The notes beneath the pieces were generated by a model. It saw nothing but the letters and a program-made list of their open reading frames with translations. It was not told the origin of the DNA and searched no databases. Below are positions 46,023-54,785 of a DNA stretch of 64,000 nucleotides, piece after piece. The position numbers were made by a program, and so were the translations under genes. The DNA is from Anaerolineales bacterium (GTDB lineage Bacteria > Chloroflexota > Anaerolineae > Anaerolineales > Villigracilaceae). How positions within the stretch are numbered: position 1 is the first letter of the stretch; each line of letters begins with the position of its first letter. Location: the NCBI GenBank assembly GCA_014379595.1, contig JACMLM010000035.1, positions 269,667 through 333,666 of the forward strand, written 5' to 3'.

Positions 46023-47063
46023 TTACAAATTCAATTCCTGCTTAAGCGATTCAACAAACTTTGCTTTTTCAGCTTCATTTAAAAATGAGGCCTGTGCTGC
46101 TTTTATAACACTCTGCTTTAACGTGTCAAATGGCACTTTCAAATCTTCACATACATGTTGATATTCATGTGACAGTGTTATACGTGAAACACTGGGGTCA
46201 TCTGTATTGACCGTTACATTTAATCCTGCGGCGATCATGCGCGGTAATGGATGTTCAGGTAATGACTTCACCACGCCAGATTGATAATTGCTTGTTACGC
46301 AAACTTCAAAAGCCACACCGCTTTCCTTTGCAAGTGCAACAATACTTTCATCTTCCATCACACGCACGCCGTGACCGATCCGCTCGGCACCCAAATTTTC
46401 AAGCGCATCGCGAACATTGTCCGCAGGTCCCCATTCGCCTGCATGAATGGTCAAATGCAAGCCTGCCTGCTTTGCTTCCTTGAGTATTCCATGAAACGGG
46501 TCAGATTTAAATTCCGCTTCATTGCCAGCCAGATCAATGCCTACGAGTCCATCTTTCATGTGTTCTGCTGCAAGCCAAGCAACCTGCTCGGCAAGGTCTG
46601 CGCTTTCATGCCGGTTGACCGAAGCGATCAACCCTACTTTAATTTTTAATTTCTTTGCGGCTTCCTGCGCGCTGGTGATGACCCAATCCATCACATCATG
46701 TAGAGGAAATCCTTCTGCACGGCTCAAGGCCACGGGCGTAAAACGCAGCTCAAGATAACGAATGTTATCCTTCGCTGCATCCTCCACCGCTTCACGCGTG
46801 ACGCGATGAATTACATCGGGTGATTTATAAAAGAGCCGTAATGTTTTAAATTTATCGAGGAAGTTGGTAAAGGTCATCGGGTCCTGGTCTTGCACCTGCA
46901 CCAGGCCGCTTAAGTTGAACATACTATCAGGAACGGTTACGCCATGTTGATTCGCAATGTCCACCATGGTTGTCAAACGCAGAGACCCTTCCAAATGGCG
47001 ATGTAATTCCACCTTCGGAAGAGCAAAGTATTTGTTCAGCGGGGCAGTCTCATCGCGTAACAA
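46023..47063 (-). CDS. add: Adenosine deaminase
   Basis: A 346-residue TIM-barrel deaminase. The first zinc pair is H21 and H23 in VELHRHLEGSLR, the third His and catalytic Glu are in LTIHAGEWGPADNV, then ERIGHGVRVMED, and the final Asp pair is in NVTVNTDDPSVSRITL. It turns adenosine into inosine in purine salvage. The start seems to be TTG at 47063, 14 bp after the secA stop, with GAGG just upstream; no better ATG lies before the conserved part. It is read in the secA operon. Related deaminases acting on other purines cannot be ruled out. Confidence 0.92.
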   Translation of the reverse strand: MLRDETAPLNKYFALPKVELHRHLEGSLRLTTMVDIANQHGVTVPDSMFNLSGLVQVQDQDPMTFTNFLDKFKTLRLFYKSPDVIHRVTREAVEDAAKDNIRYLELRFTPVALSRAEGFPLHDVMDWVITSAQEAAKKLKIKVGLIASVNRHESADLAEQVAWLAAEHMKDGLVGIDLAGNEAEFKSDPFHGILKEAKQAGLHLTIHAGEWGPADNVRDALENLGAERIGHGVRVMEDESIVALAKESGVAFEVCVTSNYQSGVVKSLPEHPLPRMIAAGLNVTVNTDDPSVSRITLSHEYQHVCEDLKVPFDTLKQSVIKAAQASFLNEAEKAKFVESLKQELNL

Positions 47064-47077
47064 TCTACCTCTACGGT

Positions 47078-50000
47078 TTAGTGACGCTTTCTTTTCTTTT
47101 TGCCGCCAGGCGCTGGTGTATCGCCTATTTGTAATTGTGTTTGTGTTTGCGAAGCACTCGGCAAAGCAGTTGCACTTTCAGCAGTCTCAATCGGTGTGAT
47201 CTCCACGCGCCTTGGTCTTGCTGCGAATGCACGGCCGATCACCAAACTGCGGACATCTTCAAGCAATTGTTGGAACATTTCTGAAGCACGTCCTTTATAT
47301 TGTACCAGTGGGTCACGTTGGGCGTAAGCCTCAAGGCCGATGGAAACACGCAGCGCTTCGATCTTGGTCAGATATTCGACCCATAACTCACTGAAGGCAC
47401 TCAATAATAATTGACGATGAACTTCATTGAGCACATATTTTCCAATGGACTCGATCAACAACGCCCGATCAGACTCACTGATAGCTGATGCTGTTTCATT
47501 GACACGACTCTCCCCGAAAGCGATTCGCGCGGCGGGTCCGAAATCCGCGAGACGTGCAGCGTTCTGGCTCAAACGTGAATACTCACTTTGTCCCCACGTG
47601 GCACGCAAGGTTTCTTCGGCAGACTCAAGATGATCCATGATGTGTTCAACTACATCCTGTGCTTCGCGGCCATCCAACAATTGCGCGGCGAAGAAAACAT
47701 AGGAAAAGCGCAGGTATATTTGCTTCACCTGTTTATGTGTTTTCTGGTCAAATGAAGAACGCGCACCTTGAGAAAGAGTCATTAACAAACGCAGTTTCGA
47801 TGCGTCTGTATCCAGCGACTCGCGCTGCAACAAAATATCCATGTCGCGTTCGATCTGTCCATTGAGCCGTTCACGTCTGCGTGTTAGACCATCCCGTGCA
47901 GTTTGTAAAATAACATCAGAAAGATCATCCCATTCAGGTGGCAGCGGATTCGGCCACGGCAGTTGTTCGCCCACACGATTCTGGATGGCGCCAATAAGAC
48001 GAGTTGCATTAAGAGCTGTGAGTTGTTGTGCAACCAGATCCTGAATATCTTCCTTCACACTTTCAGGGTCTTCACTTAATGTGCGCATCATTTCATTATT
48101 AAGCTTCAACGGCAAATGGACAAGCGCAGTGATCTCTTCCACGATCTTCTGTGGGCGAGGTGTTTCCTCGAGGTCGCGCATTCCTTCAAAGTATGCATCG
48201 ACAGTATCATCGCGTTCATTTGTCTGAGCTTCAAAAGCTTCTCGCGTTTTCTCTATCAATGATTCAATCGCACGAAGATGATGATCACCCTCTACTTGAA
48301 TGGCGCGCGAGATGATATCCAGGATACTGCTCCTGGCATCCTGGGAACTAATTTGATCAAGAATTAATTTAAATCCATAAGATGGGAATAAACCATCCTT
48401 GGCTTCAAACGGCGGCTGAACTTGTTCGAGCCAGGCGATCAACTTCCACGGGCCTTCTTCATCAGCAAAGCCAACATCTACACGTTTGGTAACTTCATTT
48501 TGCAGCATGTCCGCGATATCATCGCTGAGATCTTCCTTAACGAAAATACGGTCGCGCTGACTATATATTTGCGAACGCTGCTTGTTGAGCACGTCATCAT
48601 ATTCAAGCAAATGTTTACGCACATCGAAGTTCGCACCTTCTACACGGGTCTGCGAACCTTCAATGATATTGCTCACCAGGCGCACTTCCAATGGAAGTGA
48701 GTCGTCCACCTTGAGGCGTTCCATCATCCCGCTGACCTGCTCGCCGCCGAACAAACGCATCAGGTCATCTTGCAATGAAAGATAAAAACGCGAAGAACCA
48801 GGGTCACCCTGACGAGCAGCGCGACCACGTAACTGATTATCAATACGGCGCGCTTCGTGACGTTCTGAACCGATAACATGCAATCCACCTAATTGCTTAA
48901 CACTTTCCATATCATCGAAATATTGCAGGAAGAGTTTAACTTCCGCTTCGTAAATGCCCAAGTTTGAAGGATCAGTTTTGAGCAAAGCCTGACGGCGCTC
49001 TTCGAGAGTCATATCAAACGGATCTTCAAAACCTGCCTTTCGCAGAACACGATGCACAGCCGAGATAACTTCTTCTGCGATCTCGCCGCCGAGTTTAATA
49101 TCCACACCACGACCTGCCATATTCGTGGCAATCGTCACAGCGCCGAAAGCACCAGCACCCGCGATGATCTGAGATTCTTCTGTATGCTTGCGCGCATTCA
49201 ATACTTCGTGAAGCACGCCGCTTTGTAGTAACGACTTCAGTCGTTCTCTTGCTTCATCAGGTAAACGCAAAAGACCAAGCAAAGTTTGTAAATTATCGGC
49301 ATCATCCAGGCTGATATTGGTTGTGCCATGCGGCTGGATGAATTTCCGCAGCATGTCAGCGTTGATCTTTTCAATCGGTTCATTAAAAGGAACGAGGTCC
49401 GCAATGAGGCGGCCATCTTCTTCCAAATTATTGGCTCGTAAATACATGTCACGGACGAGAGTCAATTGCAGTAAACGGCGAACAGGCTCGGCCTTGAGTC
49501 GATTCGAGAGTCTGTCAGATGATTCAACTGAAGTGGTGCCCACCAGCATTGGGCGTCCAAGCGCATTGAAGCGAATGATCTCCGTCACAATGGCACGAAG
49601 TTTGGATTCCACCGTGCGATAGATCACATCGGGATAATCTTTTCGCCTGTAAAAAATTGGATCGGTTTCACCCGCGCGCGCAAAGTATGAATAGGTATAT
49701 CCATCTTCATCCTTTGTTTTAATCTCCGTCAGCGCGGCATCCTTGCCATAAGATTGATATTCCAAATTCGGCGGGACGGGCGCAACTTCGAGTTTATAAA
49801 TTTTATTAAACTCTTCCGCTTCGGTTAACGCAGTACCGGTCATGCCCGCCAGCTTTTGATACATGCGGAAATAATTTTGCAATGTGATAGTGGCGTAGGT
49901 CACGTTCTCAGGCTCCACCTTAACATTTTCCTTGGCTTCCACCGCCTGATGCAAACCATCGCTCCATCTTCGGCCCGGCATGAGCCGCCCGGTGAACTCA

Positions 50001-51094
50001 TCCACGATGACAACCTTGCCGCCCTGCACAAGATAATCTTTATTGCGATGAAAAAGGAACTGTCCGCGTAAAGACTGTTCAAGATAACCGGTGAGACGCG
50101 CCTGTTCTGGAGTTAGATCCTCGGGGCGATCGGGATCGAGAAGCTGGGTGCCCAAAATAGATTCGACGTGACTGATACCCACTTCGGTGAGAGAGACGTT
50201 GCGATCTTTTTCATTAACTTCATAATCTTCCAGCTTAAGCTGCTTCACAACCAAAGCCATCTTGCCATACCATTCAAGGTCACCTGAAGCAGGCCCAGAG
50301 ATGATGAGCGGCGTACGCGCTTCATCTATTAGCACGTTATCCACTTCATCTACAATTGCATAATAATGACCACGCTGTACACGATTTTCCAAACGCATGG
50401 CCATGTTGTCGCGCAGGTAATCAAAACCAAATTCAGAGTTCGTACCGTAGGTAACATCTGCGCTATAAGCTTCGACGCGATCCACTAAACGCAAGTGGCG
50501 TTGGTCTTCATGCGGCGATTCTTTTTCAAAATCAACGATAAAAGCTTTCTTGCCATTTTCTGTGGCAGCAGCCATTTGCAAGACGCCCACCGAAATACCA
50601 AGAGCCTGGAAAATGGGAGCCATCCAACGTGCATCACGCCGTGCCAAATAATCATTGACCGTGATCAAATGTACGCCACGCCCCGTCAGCGCGTTTAGAT
50701 AGATGGGCAGAGTTGATACGAGAGTCTTGCCCTCGCCTGTGCGCATCTCCGCGATCTGACCGCTGTGCAAAGCCGAACCGCCGATGATCTGAACATCATA
50801 ATGACGCAATCCAATAGTGCGCTTGGAAGCCTCACGCACGACTGCGAAAGCCTCGGGCATGATTTCATCTAAAATATCCTGCTCAAACTTGTGGCGTTCT
50901 TCTTCGGTATCAATCCCCTCAACAGCATTTGCCACACGCGCCTTAAATTCATCTGTCTTGGCACGTAAAGCTTCATCACTTAAAGCCTCAATTTCCGCCT
51001 CAAGCGCATTGACCTGCACCACCAGGTCACCAAATTGTCCAATTGTCTTCTTCGTGGGGTCGCCACTAAATAGTTTTACAAAGTTCTTAAGCAT
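47078..51094 (-). CDS. secA: Protein translocase ATPase SecA (long form)
   Basis: I start it at the ATG at 51094 (MLKNFVKLFSGDPTKKTIGQ), 1338 residues; the frame runs on to 51157. Walker A is QIAEMRTGEGKTLVSTLP (near 112-129) and Walker B ends in VDEVDNVLIDEARTPLI. The second ATPase half has AVTIATNMAGRGVDIKLGG and GGLHVIGSERHEARRIDNQL, RGRAARQGDPGSSRFYLS. It is about 440 residues longer than E. coli SecA. One insertion of about 120 residues lies between VGTTSVESSDRLSNRLK and GVLHEVLNARKH; another of about 50 follows the DIKLGG motif, and the C-terminal helical part is also long. The end is basic (GGKKKRKRH) without the zinc tail. It drives Sec export. Confidence 0.96.
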   Translation of the reverse strand: MLKNFVKLFSGDPTKKTIGQFGDLVVQVNALEAEIEALSDEALRAKTDEFKARVANAVEGIDTEEERHKFEQDILDEIMPEAFAVVREASKRTIGLRHYDVQIIGGSALHSGQIAEMRTGEGKTLVSTLPIYLNALTGRGVHLITVNDYLARRDARWMAPIFQALGISVGVLQMAAATENGKKAFIVDFEKESPHEDQRHLRLVDRVEAYSADVTYGTNSEFGFDYLRDNMAMRLENRVQRGHYYAIVDEVDNVLIDEARTPLIISGPASGDLEWYGKMALVVKQLKLEDYEVNEKDRNVSLTEVGISHVESILGTQLLDPDRPEDLTPEQARLTGYLEQSLRGQFLFHRNKDYLVQGGKVVIVDEFTGRLMPGRRWSDGLHQAVEAKENVKVEPENVTYATITLQNYFRMYQKLAGMTGTALTEAEEFNKIYKLEVAPVPPNLEYQSYGKDAALTEIKTKDEDGYTYSYFARAGETDPIFYRRKDYPDVIYRTVESKLRAIVTEIIRFNALGRPMLVGTTSVESSDRLSNRLKAEPVRRLLQLTLVRDMYLRANNLEEDGRLIADLVPFNEPIEKINADMLRKFIQPHGTTNISLDDADNLQTLLGLLRLPDEARERLKSLLQSGVLHEVLNARKHTEESQIIAGAGAFGAVTIATNMAGRGVDIKLGGEIAEEVISAVHRVLRKAGFEDPFDMTLEERRQALLKTDPSNLGIYEAEVKLFLQYFDDMESVKQLGGLHVIGSERHEARRIDNQLRGRAARQGDPGSSRFYLSLQDDLMRLFGGEQVSGMMERLKVDDSLPLEVRLVSNIIEGSQTRVEGANFDVRKHLLEYDDVLNKQRSQIYSQRDRIFVKEDLSDDIADMLQNEVTKRVDVGFADEEGPWKLIAWLEQVQPPFEAKDGLFPSYGFKLILDQISSQDARSSILDIISRAIQVEGDHHLRAIESLIEKTREAFEAQTNERDDTVDAYFEGMRDLEETPRPQKIVEEITALVHLPLKLNNEMMRTLSEDPESVKEDIQDLVAQQLTALNATRLIGAIQNRVGEQLPWPNPLPPEWDDLSDVILQTARDGLTRRRERLNGQIERDMDILLQRESLDTDASKLRLLMTLSQGARSSFDQKTHKQVKQIYLRFSYVFFAAQLLDGREAQDVVEHIMDHLESAEETLRATWGQSEYSRLSQNAARLADFGPAARIAFGESRVNETASAISESDRALLIESIGKYVLNEVHRQLLLSAFSELWVEYLTKIEALRVSIGLEAYAQRDPLVQYKGRASEMFQQLLEDVRSLVIGRAFAARPRRVEITPIETAESATALPSASQTQTQLQIGDTPAPGGKKKRKRH

Positions 51095-51497
51095 AAGTTC
51101 CCTTTCAAGAAAGGGATTATAGCATGGGAGATATTGGAGGAATATAAGAGAAACCACAATTTATATACCTGAATTTAACTGCGAATAACAATAAAAATAT
51201 ACTAATATCCAGGCGTGCCCCAACTTCATCTGCCAGACGCCTGGCATTCGTGCCGCCCATGAAGTTGAGGCATACCCTATCCCCTTTTTCCCTGGCCCAA
51301 TCGGTAATAAATGGAATTGAGTGAGAGCAACGGGCCATTCCATTAATCGTAAGACCTGATATCGTAAATATATTGTAAAGATTCTAACCCTCGCTTCAAT
51401 AGACAGGTACACGTACGGCATAGGCATTTGTACTGATTAACTTGAAATAAGATATGTTTTTTGATACGCTATAAATATAGATGAGGGAGCGTGTAAA
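51095..51497. other. Intergenic region between secA and the response regulator gene
   Basis: About 400 bp with no convincing gene. It holds an inverted-repeat element at about 51204-51293 and, near 51430-51490, an A/T-rich stretch that must include the promoter of the response regulator. GGGAG lies 9 bases before its ATG at 51498. Confidence 0.6.
51204..51293. repeat. Inverted-repeat element A (left of the two-component pair)
   Basis: The outer arms are GTGCCCCAACTTCAT (from 51214) and ATGAAGTTGAGGCAT (ending near 51275), which pair with one mismatch. Between them TGCCAG and CTGGCA form a small inner hairpin. The element opens ATATCCAGGCGTGCC and is followed by ACCCTATCCCCTTTTT. The element at 54641-54712 has the same plan and the same flanking words. 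Confidence 0.75.
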
Positions 51498-52184
51498 ATG
51501 GCTAAAAAAATACGTGTGACGATTCTGGATGATCATCAAAATATCATCGACGGCTATATGTTTCGATTGAGTGCAGTTCCGCAAATTGAAGTGGTGGGGA
51601 CAATCAGTTATGGGGAAGAATTGGAAAAAACAATCGCAGAACATCCAACAGATGTTTTATTATTGGATGTGAACGTTCCTGCTTCACCTGATAATCCGAA
51701 CCCGTATCCGATCCTGCATGTTATTCCAAAACTACTTGAGATCTATTCCGAATTAAAAATCCTTGTCATCAGCATGCATGCAGAGCGTGGATTGATCCGC
51801 GCGGTGATGGATGCCGGGGCAAGCGGCTATATGTTGAAAGACGATCAGGCCGCCGCTAAGGATTTAGGAAGCATAGTCACGTCCATTGCCAGCGGAGGTA
51901 TCTATTTCAGTCAACTCGCGCACCAGCTTTATGCTAAACATTTATCTAAGGAAGGTATGGAAAACCTCTCTCCCCGCCAGTTGGAAGCGCTATCTTTATC
52001 CACGGCATATCCTGATGACTCAACTTCTGACTTGGCCAAAAAGATGTCAGTTAGTAATTCAACAGTTCGTAATTTATTATCAGGCGCATATGTAAAACTT
52101 GGTGTAAGCAACCGCAGCGGGGCTATTGCCAAAGCACGTCAATTGGGATTGATCACACCCTATCAGCCAGAGATGCCTAAGTAG
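51498..52184 (+). CDS. LuxR/NarL-type response regulator
   Basis: A 228-residue two-domain regulator. The receiver domain has the acidic pair D11-D12, the phosphorylation site D57 in DVLLLDVNVPASP, S92 and K114 (GYMLKDDQAA). The C-terminal helix-turn-helix is LSPRQLEALSLSTAY with TSDLAKKMSVSNSTVRNLLS (about 155-205), of the GerE type. It would be phosphorylated by the histidine kinase encoded next and bind DNA as a dimer. The target is unknown. It is 130 bp upstream of the kinase gene, separated by a hairpin. Confidence 0.93.
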   Translation: MAKKIRVTILDDHQNIIDGYMFRLSAVPQIEVVGTISYGEELEKTIAEHPTDVLLLDVNVPASPDNPNPYPILHVIPKLLEIYSELKILVISMHAERGLIRAVMDAGASGYMLKDDQAAAKDLGSIVTSIASGGIYFSQLAHQLYAKHLSKEGMENLSPRQLEALSLSTAYPDDSTSDLAKKMSVSNSTVRNLLSGAYVKLGVSNRSGAIAKARQLGLITPYQPEMPK

Positions 52185-52210
52185 CTGAATCATTCATTTG
52201 ACCTTCGACA

Positions 52211-52244
52211 AACAAGCTGAGGTTTTTTATTCAGCTTGTTTTTT
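52211..52244 (+). terminator. Terminator after the response regulator gene
   Basis: Perfect 10-bp stem, AACAAGCTGA (52211-52220) and TCAGCTTGTT (52231-52240), then TTTT. It sits between the regulator and kinase genes, so the kinase may also have its own promoter. Confidence 0.85.
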
Positions 52245-52314
52245 ATTTCCTACGCTATAATCTCACCACCTATCTTCATAAATTGAATAAAATTGATTCT
52301 ACAAAGAGAAAACT

Positions 52315-54558
52315 ATGCATGAAACATCTCATCAACGCTGGAAAATCAATGAACTGTTCGTCCCTCTCTTTGTATTTGTTATATTGGCTTTGTATACATA
52401 CGGCATTTTGCTTGGCGTTCCCTACCCAGGTTTTGCCTATGACAACAATGGTCGTGTTATCGAAATTTATTCCCAACAAACACCCGCTCTGCAAATAGAT
52501 GATATTTTGGTACAGGTTGGTCCCATCTCCTGGGAAAGCTACATAAAAGATTTCTGGCTTGTGCTCTTTGAAGGTGTGCAAGACGGCGAAACTGTAGAGA
52601 TCACCGTCAAGCGGGATGGTGCCGAAGTTGTCGTTCCGTGGAAATTTGCAGGGTTCGACCTGGATGTTTTCGAAACACGCTTCATCAATATCTGGGGGCT
52701 GGCTTTCATCTTCTGGCTCGCTGGAGCGGCAGCGCAGGTATTGATTCGTCCAAAGGATGGACGCCGCAGTTTATTTATTGCCGCCAATTACCTTACCGCG
52801 CTTTGGCTTATCTTTGGCTCTCTATCCTCGCGGCATCTGTGGGGAAGTTCGATTCTTTTACACGCCGTTACCTGGCTGCTTTTGCCGGTGTATCTGCATT
52901 TCCATTGGGTATTTCCTCGCCCTCTCAAAGAACTGCCCAAAGCTGTATGGATTCTGATCTACCTGATAGGCTTCTCCATTGCAGCAGCAGAATTCACACA
53001 ATCCATCCCAAAAAGCTTATACGCCTTTGCCTTTCTAGCAACGCTGCTTGGAAGCATCATCTTGGAATTCGTGCACTATATTCGACAGGCAGACCAGCGC
53101 CGTGACGTAATGAGACTTGTCATTGCCATCATCGTCGCTTTTGTACCCTCGATCGTCTTGGGAGTTTTTGTGATTGCCAGTTCAGTCCCAAATATCGCCC
53201 CTATCGCTCTCCTTGCTCTTCCTATCATGCCGCTGGCTTATTTCTACGTGATCTTCCGCCGGCAATTGGGAGGGCTGGAGGTAAGCTTCAATCGCTTCAT
53301 TTCGCTCTATGCCTTTCTGATCTTTTTTGGAACGGCCTTATTTTTTCTGGTCATCCCTCTCACAAACCTGGAGATCGACCAGCAAACCACGATCATTATC
53401 GGTATGCTGGTGCTCCTCGTTGTCACCTATCTTGCGATTACAATTTTTCCCGTCTTCCAAGCTTTTGTGGATCAGCGTGTCCTCGGCATCAAACTTCCCT
53501 ATCAAAACTTGCAGGAAACATACTCAAGCCGCATTACAACAAGTACATCTCTAGACAGCCTGCTTAAACTTCTCGATGAAGAAGTTTTTCCGAGCTTGCT
53601 CATTCGGCAGTTTGCATTGCTCCAGGTATCAAATGAAAATTTGAAACTACTGCGTGCAAAAAATGTCTCAGCAGATGCACTGCCTATCGAAAACGGAATC
53701 AGCGATCTGGTTGCACGAAGCGGAAAATACATCTCCAGTTTTTCTTCAGCAGACGAATGGATCCGCCTCATTCTTCCGCTCAAAGTTGGTGAAGCTTTCA
53801 TCGGCTTTTGGCTGCTCGGACGCCGCGACCCGGACAATCTATATCCGCAGGCTGAAATTCTGATTCTACAATCTCTGGCAAACCAAACTGCAATTGCCTT
53901 AAGCAACATCCGCCAGACTGAACAAATAAGGGCCATGTATCAATCTGATATCGAACGCTATGAGAAGGAACGCATGCGCCTGGCACTGGAATTGCACGAC
54001 AGCATTTTGAATGAACTCGCTGTCCTGCGTACCAATCTTGATGAAGCCAACCTCTCGTCGAAATTCCAAACTTCCTACGAAGAACTTACGCGCCGCTTGC
54101 GAGAAATTGTCAGTGACTTGAGACCACCCATGTTAATGTATGGTCTTAAGCCTGCCATTGAAGAACTTGCCGACAACCTGATGGAAAGAAACGGCGACAA
54201 AATAAAGATCTATGTTGACATTCAGGCAAGTGAAGAACGAGTTCCAGAAAATATCGAACAGCATTTGTACCGCATCGTGCAGGAAGGCTGTGAAAACTCT
54301 TTGCGTCATGCTCATGCCCAAAGAATTGGAATATTTGGTACATTCACTCCTCAAAAAATAGACTTGATCATTGAGGATGATGGCAAAGGTTTTGAAACAC
54401 AACTCGAAATGAACAACTTGATCGCTAACAACCACTTTGGCCTGGCAGGCATGGTTGAACGTGCCCACTTAATTGATGCGAAGATCAGTTTCCAGTCTGT
54501 GTCCAATGCGGGTTTAAAGATATACATCACATGGGTTGGCAATATTGAAAAAAATTGA
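52315..54558 (+). CDS. NarL-type sensor histidine kinase with PDZ-like and GAF parts
   Basis: A 747-residue membrane kinase. One helix (about 17-36) is followed by a PDZ-like loop outside (about 45-120, QIDDILVQVGPISWESYI and DGETVEITVKRDGAEVVVPW). Seven or eight helices cover about 125-370. A GAF-like domain follows (about 400-535). The HisKA_3 phospho-acceptor is H561 in RMRLALELHDSILNELAVL, and the HATPase part has YRIVQEGCENSLRHAHAQRI and IEDDGKGFE. It would phosphorylate the preceding response regulator. The signal is unknown; a PDZ fold might sense a peptide. A large palindrome follows downstream. Confidence 0.92.
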   Translation: MHETSHQRWKINELFVPLFVFVILALYTYGILLGVPYPGFAYDNNGRVIEIYSQQTPALQIDDILVQVGPISWESYIKDFWLVLFEGVQDGETVEITVKRDGAEVVVPWKFAGFDLDVFETRFINIWGLAFIFWLAGAAAQVLIRPKDGRRSLFIAANYLTALWLIFGSLSSRHLWGSSILLHAVTWLLLPVYLHFHWVFPRPLKELPKAVWILIYLIGFSIAAAEFTQSIPKSLYAFAFLATLLGSIILEFVHYIRQADQRRDVMRLVIAIIVAFVPSIVLGVFVIASSVPNIAPIALLALPIMPLAYFYVIFRRQLGGLEVSFNRFISLYAFLIFFGTALFFLVIPLTNLEIDQQTTIIIGMLVLLVVTYLAITIFPVFQAFVDQRVLGIKLPYQNLQETYSSRITTSTSLDSLLKLLDEEVFPSLLIRQFALLQVSNENLKLLRAKNVSADALPIENGISDLVARSGKYISSFSSADEWIRLILPLKVGEAFIGFWLLGRRDPDNLYPQAEILILQSLANQTAIALSNIRQTEQIRAMYQSDIERYEKERMRLALELHDSILNELAVLRTNLDEANLSSKFQTSYEELTRRLREIVSDLRPPMLMYGLKPAIEELADNLMERNGDKIKIYVDIQASEERVPENIEQHLYRIVQEGCENSLRHAHAQRIGIFGTFTPQKIDLIIEDDGKGFETQLEMNNLIANNHFGLAGMVERAHLIDAKISFQSVSNAGLKIYITWVGNIEKN

Positions 54559-54640
54559 TCTTTATCTGTCAGATTGCATTGCTTCTTGTCTATTAAAGAC
54601 GAAATAATCACGAGTGTTTTCTTGCATAGTGATATTTAAA

Positions 54641-54712
54641 ATATCCGGGTGTGCTTTAACTTCCTCGGCCGAGGAAGTTAAAGCACACCCTTATCCCCTT
54701 TCCCCCAAACCT
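54641..54712. repeat. Perfect 44-bp palindrome, element B (right of the two-component pair)
   Basis: Bases 54647-54690 are a perfect palindrome of two 22-base arms; the left arm begins GGGTGTGCTTTAAC and ends CCTCGG. It is preceded by ATATCC and followed by TTATCCCCTTTCCCCC, as in element A at 51204. It has no loop. It may also end transcription of the kinase gene, but no T-run follows. Confidence 0.92.
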
Positions 54713-54785
54713 TCAAAGTGAATGGAAGCCAAAGTAATTTCCAATCACGATAAAGCTCGCCATGTAAAACTATCCCCCGCTGATG

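Noticed and set aside
52638..53105. 155-codon frame inside the histidine kinase gene
   Set aside because: Overlaps the membrane half of a clear kinase in another frame; composition is that of a shadow.
54647..54690. Palindrome as a CRISPR repeat or origin
   Set aside because: There is a single copy of the perfect form, no spacers and no DnaA boxes or cas genes nearby.
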